A DNA stretch of 11,759 nucleotides from an uncultured Oscillibacter sp. (GTDB taxonomy: Bacteria; Bacillota; Clostridia; Oscillospirales; Oscillospiraceae): NCBI RefSeq assembly GCF_910579365.1, contig NZ_CAJTUX010000034.1:1-11759 (forward strand). Direction: 5' to 3'. The stretch's first letter is position 1. Each line of letters starts with the position of its first letter. The notes under the pieces were generated by a model. It saw only the letters and a list, made by a program, of their open reading frames with translations, ran no database searches and was not told where the DNA came from. Positions 5,499 to 11,759 of the stretch are shown piece after piece. Position numbers and translations under genes: made by a program.

Positions 5499-6167
5499 TC
5501 AAGCCACAATCCGTCCGTCCTCAATCCGCACAATACGGTCTGCCATCTGCGCAATTTCCGGATTGTGAGTGATCATCACAATGGTCTGGTGAAATTCCCG
5601 GCTGCTCATCCGCAGCAGTCCCATCACATCATCGCTGGTCCTGGAATCCAGATTCCCCGTGGGTTCGTCGGCCAGAATGATGGCGGGCTTGGATGCCAGC
5701 GCCCGGGCGATCGCCACCCGCTGCTGCTGGCCGCCGGAGAGGCAGCCTGGAAGGCTGTCCAGCTTTTCCGCCAGCCCCAGCAGCTCCACCACTTTCATGA
5801 TAAAGGGCCGGTCCGGTTTCTGCCTGTCCAGGGAGAGGGGAAATACGATGTTCTCCCACACCGTCAGCACCGGGATTAAATTGTAGTTTTGAAAGACAAA
5901 GCCGATCTGTTTGCGGCGGAAGATGGTGGCCTGTTCCCGGTCCAGCCGCGCCAGCTCCGTGCCGCCGATTTGGACGCTTCCCTCCGTGGGGGTGTCCAGC
6001 CCGCCCAACATATTCAGCAAAGTGGATTTTCCGCTGCCGGAGGTGCCGATGATGGCGGTGAACTTCCCCCGTTCGATCTCCAGATCCACGCCGTCCAGGG
6101 CGCGGACCTGGGTGTCGCCGGCGCCGTAGTACTTTTTAAGGCCAACGGCCTTTAAGATGCTCTCCAT
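5499..6167 (-). CDS. ABC transporter ATP-binding protein, MacB/LolD/FtsE type (ATPase 1)
   Basis: A 222-residue cytoplasmic nucleotide-binding subunit that powers the permease encoded just upstream. All motifs are canonical: Walker A GTSGSGKST (41-49), Q-loop Q93 (FVFQNYNLIP), signature LSGGQQQR (143-150), Walker B IILADE (163-168), D-loop GNLD and H-loop H201. The sequence style (ALDGVDLEIERG, GGLDTPTEGSV) places it in the MacB/SalX group, which serves FtsX-like permeases in lipoprotein, antimicrobial peptide and envelope-stress systems. The start is ATG 6165-6167, with AAAGGAG 7 bases before it and 18 bases after the permease stop, so the two are translated from one mRNA. It is the intact partner of the less conserved ATPase 2 at 8913-9578. 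Confidence 0.95.
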   Translation of the reverse strand: MESILKAVGLKKYYGAGDTQVRALDGVDLEIERGKFTAIIGTSGSGKSTLLNMLGGLDTPTEGSVQIGGTELARLDREQATIFRRKQIGFVFQNYNLIPVLTVWENIVFPLSLDRQKPDRPFIMKVVELLGLAEKLDSLPGCLSGGQQQRVAIARALASKPAIILADEPTGNLDSRTSDDVMGLLRMSSREFHQTIVMITHNPEIAQMADRIVRIEDGRIVA

Positions 6168-6185
6168 AACGCGTCTCCTTTCATG

Positions 6186-8765
6186 TCACTCCGCGGCGCG
6201 GAGCTGTTCCACAATGCTGCCCTTATGGAAATAACGCAGGGCCAGCGCCGGGACAACGGCGGACACCGCCAGCAGCACGACGCTGGCCGCCAGGGCGGGG
6301 GCCAGGGTGAAGCGGAAGGTAAACTGCCACATGGAGTCCACCATGCTTTTTACCAGCGTCAGGTCCAGCGCCGCCGCCAGGACCAGCCCCAGCAGGCAGG
6401 CCCCCGCCGCGTAATAAACGCCCTCCCACACCATCATGCCCGTCAGCTGCCGCCGGGTCATACCCACACTCTCCATGGCGGCAAACTCGCGGCGGCGGGT
6501 GAGAATCGTTGTGATGAGTGTATTCGTCAGATTCAGGATTCCGGCGAGGCCGAAGATCAGCCCCACGAATCCGCCCACAAGGCGGATCATCCGCTGGGTT
6601 GCCTCAGAACTCTCCCGGGCAGCCTGGGCGGAGAGGTAGCTCATGCCGGGATCGGCCGTCTCCATGTAGTCCTCCAAAAACGCCGTCATCTCCGCCTCGT
6701 ATCCGTCCTCCACATTAAAGGAGTATTTGTAGACCGCCGGGGCGTCGTACAGCGTCCTGTAAACGCTGGCGGGGAGGTATAGGGTCAGACCGTCTCCGCC
6801 GATGTCATAGGCTGTATACCCAATCCCCACATCGTCTGTGGTGAGGGCTGCCTTTGCCAGCACGGGCAGCTCCATTACCACCATGCCGTTTTTATAGACG
6901 GTGATGCGCTGGCCGACATCCGCCAGATCCAGCTCCGGCACCAGGGACATGTCCCCGCGGTTCACATGCACGCCAACCAGGACGCCCTCGCCGGCCGACA
7001 TTTTTTGAAAGAGGGCATGGGCGTCGGTCTCTCCCTCCCGCAGATCCATCCGGGCCAGAGCGGTTTCCTCCATCCCATAGACATTGCAGAGCATGCGCCC
7101 GTCGTCTCCCAATCCAAAGCTCCTGTACTGGTCGATCCCGAAGGTGAGGCCGCTGTGTGGATTCTCAAAAGTCTCTCCCGTCATGGGATGGCCGAAATCA
7201 TAGGTGACGTTGGTGTCCTCCACCGTGTTTTTATAGATCACCGAGCCGCCGGTGACGCCGGGGCGGGCGGCAATGTCTGCGATGGTCTCTGCCCGCAGCG
7301 CGTCGGAGCGCCACATAAACCCCTTGGTGTTGCTGGCGCTGACCACATTCACCACGGCGAAATCCGTCCGGATCATGAAGGCAGTTTCCTTTTCCACGTC
7401 CATGCTGTCTGCCGCCGTGCCCACGCAGTTTAAAAGCACCACGCACAGCATCAGGGACAGCACGATGAACCCGGTTCTCCGCCGGTTCCGTCCCAGATTG
7501 GACCAGGCCAGCCGGGGAATGCCGGCCCCCGGAGCGCTCCGGCGGGAGGCCCGCCGCCCGCCGCCGCTCTCCACATAGCGGAAGGCCTCGATGGGCGGGG
7601 TGTTGGCGGCAATCCGGATGGGCTTGCGGGTGCTGCAGAAGACCGTCAGCGCCGTCAGGGCCGCTGCTGTCAGAAAGATCGCCGGAGAGGGGGAGACGCC
7701 GGTGGATAGGTACTTGTACTCGGTATCAACCGTGTTCATAATCAGGGGCAGGGCTGCCTTTCCGATGAAAAAACCAACCAGCATCCCCAGGGGGATTCCG
7801 ATGCCGCTGAGCCAGAGAGCCTGCCGGTTCATCAGCGTACGCACCTGCCTGCGGCTCATGCCGATGGTCCGGTAGAGGCCGAAGCGGCGGATGTCCTGCA
7901 TGACGGCGATGTCAAACACGTTGTAGATCAGCAGGTAGCCGCAGACCATGAACAACACGGCAAAGGCCGCCGCCGCGGCAATCTGGAAGGGGCTGGGCTG
8001 GACGTTGGTGGCCCGGTTTACGGTGGCCGGGGTATAGTTGGGGGCCGTCTGGTCGTCGGGTTCGCCGCCCAGGTCACAGACCAGGTCCCGGAGCTTCTTC
8101 TCCAGGCCCAGGGTGCTGCGGGCGGTAAAATCGGAGAAATAGGTCCCGGCCATATCGCCGTCCTCGCGGTAGGTATACCGGAAGATCTCCGGGTGGGCAT
8201 CCCGGAAGGCGGTTCCGGCCCACATAACGCTCAGCTGACTGCCCAGGGCCTCATACCAGCCGGATACCACCATGGGAAGCGCGTACTCCTGTCCGTGGGC
8301 GGTGAACGCAATGGTGATTTCCGCCCCCGTTTCCGGCTCCACGCCCAGGTCCCGCAGGGCCAGATCCGAGGCGACCACCTCATTGGGCGCGGCGGGCGGT
8401 CTGCCGTGGGTAGGCGTGCAGAAGGTCAGCTCCGCCTGGGTTTCGTCCTCGACGTTGAACTCAATGTTGTGGCGGACGGCGCTGCTGAGGTAGGCCACCG
8501 GCATCCGCAGTCCCGCCGCCTCGATGAAGTCCGCCTGCCCCAGGGCCTGGAACTGCTCCGCCGTCATGTAGCGGACCTCGCCGTCGGACCGGCTCATTTT
8601 CTGCATCTGGAGGGTCAGCGTAAAGGATTCCACCGTGCCGAGGGCAATGGTGGTGATGGCGGTGAAGAGCACCGCCGTCAGGGCGATGGCCAGCACCGCA
8701 ATGCAGTTCCGTACCCGGCTGGCGGCAAAGCTCCGCCGGGTCAGGGTTTTCAGCATGTCTTCCAT
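6186..8765 (-). CDS. FtsX/MacB-type ABC transporter permease, large two-domain form
   Basis: An 859-residue membrane protein made of two FtsX-like halves. I read eight hydrophobic segments: near 20-43, 260-284, 316-342, 360-378, 431-451, 728-754, 780-802 and 819-845. Two large extracytoplasmic domains lie at ~45-258 and ~455-725. Each half has the cytoplasmic coupling motif of the family: FGLYRTIGMSRRQVRTLM (295-312) and FAAMESVGMTRRQLTGMM (761-778). Such permeases use ATP for mechanical work on envelope substrates (peptides, lipids, antibiotics) rather than classic channel transport; the substrate here is unknown. The ATG at 8763-8765 has AGGAGG (8774-8779) 8 bases upstream. It is first in its operon, followed by ATPase 1, and has its own promoter with regulator-like repeats. 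The eight segments differ from BceB, which has ten. Confidence 0.94.
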   Translation of the reverse strand: MEDMLKTLTRRSFAASRVRNCIAVLAIALTAVLFTAITTIALGTVESFTLTLQMQKMSRSDGEVRYMTAEQFQALGQADFIEAAGLRMPVAYLSSAVRHNIEFNVEDETQAELTFCTPTHGRPPAAPNEVVASDLALRDLGVEPETGAEITIAFTAHGQEYALPMVVSGWYEALGSQLSVMWAGTAFRDAHPEIFRYTYREDGDMAGTYFSDFTARSTLGLEKKLRDLVCDLGGEPDDQTAPNYTPATVNRATNVQPSPFQIAAAAAFAVLFMVCGYLLIYNVFDIAVMQDIRRFGLYRTIGMSRRQVRTLMNRQALWLSGIGIPLGMLVGFFIGKAALPLIMNTVDTEYKYLSTGVSPSPAIFLTAAALTALTVFCSTRKPIRIAANTPPIEAFRYVESGGGRRASRRSAPGAGIPRLAWSNLGRNRRRTGFIVLSLMLCVVLLNCVGTAADSMDVEKETAFMIRTDFAVVNVVSASNTKGFMWRSDALRAETIADIAARPGVTGGSVIYKNTVEDTNVTYDFGHPMTGETFENPHSGLTFGIDQYRSFGLGDDGRMLCNVYGMEETALARMDLREGETDAHALFQKMSAGEGVLVGVHVNRGDMSLVPELDLADVGQRITVYKNGMVVMELPVLAKAALTTDDVGIGYTAYDIGGDGLTLYLPASVYRTLYDAPAVYKYSFNVEDGYEAEMTAFLEDYMETADPGMSYLSAQAARESSEATQRMIRLVGGFVGLIFGLAGILNLTNTLITTILTRRREFAAMESVGMTRRQLTGMMVWEGVYYAAGACLLGLVLAAALDLTLVKSMVDSMWQFTFRFTLAPALAASVVLLAVSAVVPALALRYFHKGSIVEQLRAAE

Positions 8766-8797
8766 GGGAAGTTCCTCCTGAATCTCTTGCTGGCCAC

Positions 8798-8841
8798 AGC
8801 ATACCAGCCCAATGTCACAATTGTGGTACAGCAGTGTTACA
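8798..8841 (-). promoter_or_regulatory. Promoter of permease/ATPase 1 with three 11-bp-phased direct repeats
   Basis: On the minus strand three heptamers occur in order: TGTAACA (8835-8841), TGTACCA (8824-8830) and TGTGACA (8813-8819). Their starts are exactly 11 bp apart with 4-base spacers, consensus TGTRMCA. Nine bases downstream is an extended -10, TGGTATGCT (8798-8806). The -35 position (within 8820-8826) has no TTGACA-like hexamer and falls between repeats 2 and 3. OmpR-family regulators typically bind direct repeats about 11 bp apart overlapping a weak -35, as in Pho boxes. The likely binder is therefore the response regulator encoded at 10598-11275, with phosphorylation switching the operon on. 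The site is seen directly; its binder is inferred. Confidence 0.65.
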
Positions 8842-8864
8842 GTTTTGTGCCTTTTCCGTGGACA

Positions 8865-8900
8865 GCAAAACCAGCGCCCCGATAAAATGCGGGACGCTGG
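8865..8900 (-). terminator. Intrinsic terminator after ATPase 2
   Basis: Read on the minus strand, CCAGCGTCCCG and CGGGGCGCTGG pair (one internal mismatch) around an A/T-rich 8-base loop, followed directly by TTTTGCT. It lies 13 bases past the ATPase 2 stop and just before the permease promoter, so it separates the regulator operon from the transporter operon. Confidence 0.8.
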
Positions 8901-8912
8901 CGGATGATGGGA

Positions 8913-9578
8913 TTATTGTACAATGCGCCCATCCTGGAGGCGCACTACACGGTCGGCCAGCTGGGCAAGCTCCAGATTGTGGGTGATCATCACCAATGTC
9001 TGGTGAAAGACATCCACGGTCATCTTCAAAAGTCCCGCCACATTCTGACTGGTCTTAGCGTCAAAGCTCCCCGTAGGTTCGTCGGCCAGAATGATGGAGG
9101 GCCGGGTGATCAGCGCCCGGGCAATGGCGGCGCACTGCTGGCCGCCGCCGGAGAGCATATAGGGGAGGCAGTCCAGCTTCTCCCCAAGTCCCAGCAATCC
9201 GGCGAGTTCCGTGAAAAAGGCCCTGTCCGGCCTGGAGCCGTCCAGCGCCAAGGGGAGCAGGATATTTTCCCGGACGGTCAGCTCCGGCACCAGGCTGCAG
9301 TCCTGAAAGACAAAGCCTACCCTCCGGCGGCGAAAGACCGTCAGCTCCTCCTCCCGTAGCGTCCCCAGGTCCACGCCGTCCACGGTGACGGTTCCCTCTG
9401 TAGGTCGGTACAATCCGCCGATCAGATTCAAAAGCGTGGTCTTTCCGCTGCCGGAGGCCCCGATGACGGCGGTGAGCTTTCCTTTTTCGATGGAGAGGTC
9501 AATCCCGTCCACGGCCTTCACCTGCCGGGGACCCGCGCCAAAGTGTTTTTTTAGATTTTGAACGGTGACAATGTCCAT
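8913..9578 (-). CDS. ABC transporter ATP-binding protein with altered signature motif (ATPase 2)
   Basis: A 221-residue paralogue of ATPase 1. Walker A GASGSGKTT (40-48), Q92, Walker B IILADE (162-167) and H200 (MITHNLE) are intact. The ABC signature reads LSGGGQQCA (142-150) where ATPase 1 has LSGGQQQRV: the signature Gln is Gly and the following Arg is Cys. The D-loop reads GSFD, not GNLD. Such changes occur in degenerate sites of asymmetric ABC ATPases, so it may hydrolyse ATP poorly or pair with ATPase 1. It has no adjacent permease of its own; it is last in the regulator-kinase operon, 12 bases after the kinase stop (ATG 9576-9578, weak ribosome site), and is followed by a terminator. 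A duplicated, decaying copy is the alternative. Confidence 0.93.
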   Translation of the reverse strand: MDIVTVQNLKKHFGAGPRQVKAVDGIDLSIEKGKLTAVIGASGSGKTTLLNLIGGLYRPTEGTVTVDGVDLGTLREEELTVFRRRRVGFVFQDCSLVPELTVRENILLPLALDGSRPDRAFFTELAGLLGLGEKLDCLPYMLSGGGQQCAAIARALITRPSIILADEPTGSFDAKTSQNVAGLLKMTVDVFHQTLVMITHNLELAQLADRVVRLQDGRIVQ

Positions 9579-9590
9579 AAAGCGCCTCGT

Positions 9591-10601
9591 TTATCGCAGT
9601 AAAAACACGGAAAAGGTGGAGCCCGTTCCCACCTCGGATTTCAGGGTCATATAGCCCCGCTGGCGGGTGACGATCCCCCGGGCCAGATACAGTCCCAGCC
9701 CCACGCCCTCTGCGGCGGCAGAGGACTGCGCCCGGTAAAAGCGCTTGAATACGTCGTTGTAGTGCTGGGAGGGAATCCCGATCCCGGTGTCCGTGATATC
9801 GATCCGGGTGTAGAACTGCCAGGGTCGGACGCTGATATGGACGCATCCCCCCTCCGGTGTGTATTTGACCGCGTTGTCCAGGAGGTTTCCCAGGGCCTCC
9901 GCCGTCCACTTGGGGTCGTGCCAGAGGGTCTCCCGGCTGTCACAGTCTACGTCAATGCGAATATGCTTCCGGTCCGCCGCGGCCAGGATGCCGCCCACCG
10001 CCTGGGCGATGGTGTCGTACAGGCTGGCATTCTCCATGTGCAGGGCGAACGTCCCGGTTTCCAGGCGGGACATTTTGATAAGGGACTGCATGAGAAAGTC
10101 CAGCTTATGGACCTGCGCCGCCAGGGTGGAGAGAAATTCCGCCCGCTTTTCCTCCGGCAGCTCCTGCTGGCGCAGGATGTCTGTGAACATCCGGATATTG
10201 GCCATGGGAGTTTTTACCTGGTGGGAGATGTCGCTGACCAGCTCCTGGATGATCTGTTTGTCCGCCTTGCTCTGCCGCCGGCCCGCCTGAGTCCGGTCGT
10301 GGTATTGCAGGAGCTTTCCCTGTACCTTTGAGAGCTGGGAGTCCTCATAGGGGCGGTAGTTCTCCGGTTCCCGGCTGTTCATCAGGGCATCCAGCGTCTC
10401 ACAGATGCTGTTGGCAAACTCGGACTCCCGCCGCTCCTGGCTGCGTTTCCACAAAAGGGCCAGAAGCAGAATCGTCGTTCCCAAACCAACCGCCGCCGGG
10501 CGCAGAAGCGCGGCTGGGAGCTCCAGGAGTCCCAGCAGGATCAGCAGGATTGCTCCCGAAATGATAAGAAGGGGCATTTGCGCCGTGCTGTCCCGCTTCA
10601 T
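9591..10601 (-). CDS. Two-TM sensor histidine kinase (envelope-stress type)
   Basis: A 336-residue membrane kinase. Two hydrophobic helices (about 9-27 and 34-51) with almost no loop between them are followed by a cytoplasmic HisKA-HATPase_c core. The H-box SDISHQVKTPM places the phospho-accepting histidine at 127. The N-box LGNLLDNAVKYTPEG, G1 DTGIGI and G2 GVGLGLYL are all present. The lack of an extracellular sensor domain is typical of intramembrane-sensing kinases (BceS/VanS-like relatives) that take their signal from a partner ABC transporter; I infer the same here. The start is ATG 10599-10601, which overlaps the regulator stop (ATGA). A longer in-frame extension to 10742 lies inside the regulator gene and has no domain content, so I rejected it. 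Confidence 0.94.
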   Translation of the reverse strand: MKRDSTAQMPLLIISGAILLILLGLLELPAALLRPAAVGLGTTILLLALLWKRSQERRESEFANSICETLDALMNSREPENYRPYEDSQLSKVQGKLLQYHDRTQAGRRQSKADKQIIQELVSDISHQVKTPMANIRMFTDILRQQELPEEKRAEFLSTLAAQVHKLDFLMQSLIKMSRLETGTFALHMENASLYDTIAQAVGGILAAADRKHIRIDVDCDSRETLWHDPKWTAEALGNLLDNAVKYTPEGGCVHISVRPWQFYTRIDITDTGIGIPSQHYNDVFKRFYRAQSSAAAEGVGLGLYLARGIVTRQRGYMTLKSEVGTGSTFSVFLLR

Positions 10602-11275
10602 TCCTGGGCTCCTGTCCAGACGTAGCCCATGCCCCGGACGGTTTGGATGTAGGTATGTCCGGCGTCCTCGATTTTGGCGCGCAGGCGGTTCATGGTCACG
10701 GTGAGGGTGTGGTCGTCGATAAAATTGCCGCCGATGTCCCACAGCTTTTCCAGCAGGAGCCGCCGTGTCATCACCGCCCCGGCATTGGCGGTCAGGAGCC
10801 GCAGGAGCTTGTACTCGTTTGGCGTGATGGGCAGCCGTTCTCCGTTCCGCGCGGCGGTCAGGGCCCGGAAATCCAGACGCAGGAATCCGTCGTCAAAGCA
10901 GTCGGAGCCGGCGGTCCCCCGGCGCAGGACCGCTTCCACCCGGCGCTTGAGAACCTGGATACGGAAGGGCTTTGTGATGTAGTCGTCCGCGCCCAGGTCG
11001 AAGCCGTTCAGCTCGTCCCGCTCCAGGTCGTTGGCGGTCAGAAAGACGACCGGCCGCTCCGGGGCGGAGGATTTGCACTCCCGGCAGAGATCAAAGCCGT
11101 TTCCGTCCGGAAGGTTTACGTCCAGAATTACCAGGTCAAATTGGTCGGTTTTCAAGAGCTGGCGGGCCTTTTGACAGGTGTAGGCCGCGGCGGTGAGATG
11201 CCCGGCCTCGTCCAACGCGAAGCACAGCCCCGCGCTCAGGGCCAGGTCGTCTTCCACAACCAGAATTTTTGCCAT
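10598..11275 (-). CDS. OmpR-family response regulator
   Basis: A 225-residue DNA-binding regulator. The receiver domain (1-~115) has acidic pocket residues D9/D10, phospho-acceptor D52 (VILDVNLPDG), T80 (VFLTAND) and K102 (YITKPF). A winged-helix domain (~125-222) follows, with the typical ITPNEYKLLRLL and IQTVRGMGYVW. I chose ATG 11273-11275 because MAKILVVEDD is the standard N-terminus and GGAGGAGAGG precedes it; the frame's extension to 11410 is promoter and leader sequence. It overlaps the kinase gene by 4 bases. It probably activates the permease operon through the 11-bp repeats at 8813-8841. Its own promoter lacks such repeats, so strong autoregulation is not apparent. Confidence 0.95.
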   Translation of the reverse strand: MAKILVVEDDLALSAGLCFALDEAGHLTAAAYTCQKARQLLKTDQFDLVILDVNLPDGNGFDLCRECKSSAPERPVVFLTANDLERDELNGFDLGADDYITKPFRIQVLKRRVEAVLRRGTAGSDCFDDGFLRLDFRALTAARNGERLPITPNEYKLLRLLTANAGAVMTRRLLLEKLWDIGGNFIDDHTLTVTMNRLRAKIEDAGHTYIQTVRGMGYVWTGAQE

Positions 11276-11309
11276 GGAGCCTCTCCTCCAGTATAGTGGT
11301 GTTATGGGG

Positions 11310-11338
11310 ATTATACCGTAAGGGCGGAGATTTGGCAA
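11310..11338 (-). promoter_or_regulatory. Near-consensus sigma-70-type promoter of the regulator operon
   Basis: On the minus strand TTGCCA (11333-11338, five of six consensus bases) is followed by a 17-base spacer and a perfect TATAAT (11310-11315). The predicted start near 11303 leaves a ~28-base leader with GGAGGAGAGG before the regulator ATG. Consensus quality suggests steady expression of regulator, kinase and ATPase 2. Confidence 0.75.
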
Positions 11339-11339
11339 A

Positions 11340-11759
11340 TGTCTTTTGGGGGGAGAGGAGTGGGATGGATTTTGAGAGAGTGTATTCTCGCGGCGCCTGC
11401 AAAATGCCAAATGTTGCTGAACGGTTTGCGGATTGAGCCGGTGTATCCAAAGAGCGGGCAGTCAATTTTTTGGATCTGCATGCGCAGCGGAATTTTTCTC
11501 AAAGCAGGAGAAAGGCGCGGCGTCTTGTGCCGCTACGCCGGATGACGCCGTCCCGCAGTGCGGGCCGGGGAAACGGAAAACGGTTTTTTGCTGGAATACC
11601 GGCATCTTCGCAAGATTTTTGTGTAATTGGTCATGCGACCTCAAATATGGAGGACTGATGCTCGGTTTGACCTCTTGTTTCCATCAACGCTTATATCGGC
11701 AACAAATTCAGCGGTGTCAACTGTGGCTTGGCAGAGAAATTCCCGGCTTTTCTGTAAAC
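11340..11759. other. Right edge, no supported gene
   Basis: About 420 bases upstream of the regulator promoter. It contains short imperfect GC hairpins (for example GGCGCGGC..GCCGCTACGCC near 11515-11541 and CCCGCAGTGCGGG near 11552-11564). A plus-strand frame from ATG 11658, with GGAGG 4 bases before it, stays open to the window edge (34 codons) but resembles nothing I know. A minus-strand frame entering from the edge ends in PLNLLPI and is equally unassignable. It could be intergenic DNA or a decayed element. Confidence 0.35.

Noticed and set aside
6183..6782. Plus-strand ORF of 199 codons opposite the permease
   Set aside because: Its His/Gln/Gly/Arg-rich translation is typical of an antisense frame to GC-rich coding DNA, and the permease frame is certain.
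8816..8825. Perfect palindrome CACAATTGTG as a repressor operator
   Set aside because: It spans the junction of two of the 11-bp direct repeats, and the complementary ends arise from those repeats. The phased repeats explain the site better.
10602..10742. N-terminal extension of the histidine kinase
   Set aside because: It lies inside the response regulator gene. The ATG at 10601 with ATGA overlap gives the standard kinase start right before TM1.
11658..11759. Partial plus-strand gene starting ATG 11658 with GGAGG upstream
   Set aside because: Only 34 codons are visible before the edge, the ribosome site spacing is short and no family is recognisable.

Overview
The window looks like chromosomal DNA from a moderately GC-rich gut Clostridia relative, probably Oscillospiraceae (Flavonifractor/Lawsonibacter-like). 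The basis is codon and base usage, AGGAGG-type ribosome sites, an SLH-domain exported protein, a bacteriohemerythrin and small accessory genes typical of gut Clostridia mobile elements. This placement comes from family knowledge, not from a search. Almost every gene lies on the minus strand; the only convincing plus-strand gene is the bacteriohemerythrin.

Left part (1-2790): a small lysine/arginine-rich accessory protein gene with a frameshifted tail; an unusual nested hairpin; then, reading leftward, a degraded three-gene operon. It holds an alpha/beta-hydrolase 3' remnant, an intact flavodoxin-like iron-sulfur flavoprotein, and an SLH plus cyclophilin-like secreted protein interrupted by an in-frame amber codon.

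Middle part (2788-5500): a patchwork of gene pieces. Two copies of a hairpin-forming MITE-like repeat (one truncated, one complete with terminal inverted repeats) bracket an N-terminal piece of a SLOG/DUF1273 protein, the tail of its translationally coupled partner, and an intact 269-codon reading frame. That frame joins a signal peptide, two pieces of 2-keto-3-deoxygluconate kinase (KdgK) and the C-terminus of uronate isomerase (UxaC). To the right come an intact bacteriohemerythrin gene and a small composite ORF.

Right part (5499-11340): a complete two-component/ABC transporter module read leftward. A near-consensus promoter drives response regulator, two-TM histidine kinase and ATPase 2, ending at an intrinsic terminator. 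A second promoter follows, carrying three heptamers of the form TGTRMCA at an exact 11-bp period, the arrangement expected of an OmpR-family regulator. It drives an 859-residue FtsX/MacB-type permease and ATPase 1. This is a sense-and-respond module of the antimicrobial-peptide/cell-envelope stress type. It is odd in having one permease but two ATPases, of which ATPase 2 has a degraded ABC signature motif. The last 420 bases hold no gene I can support.
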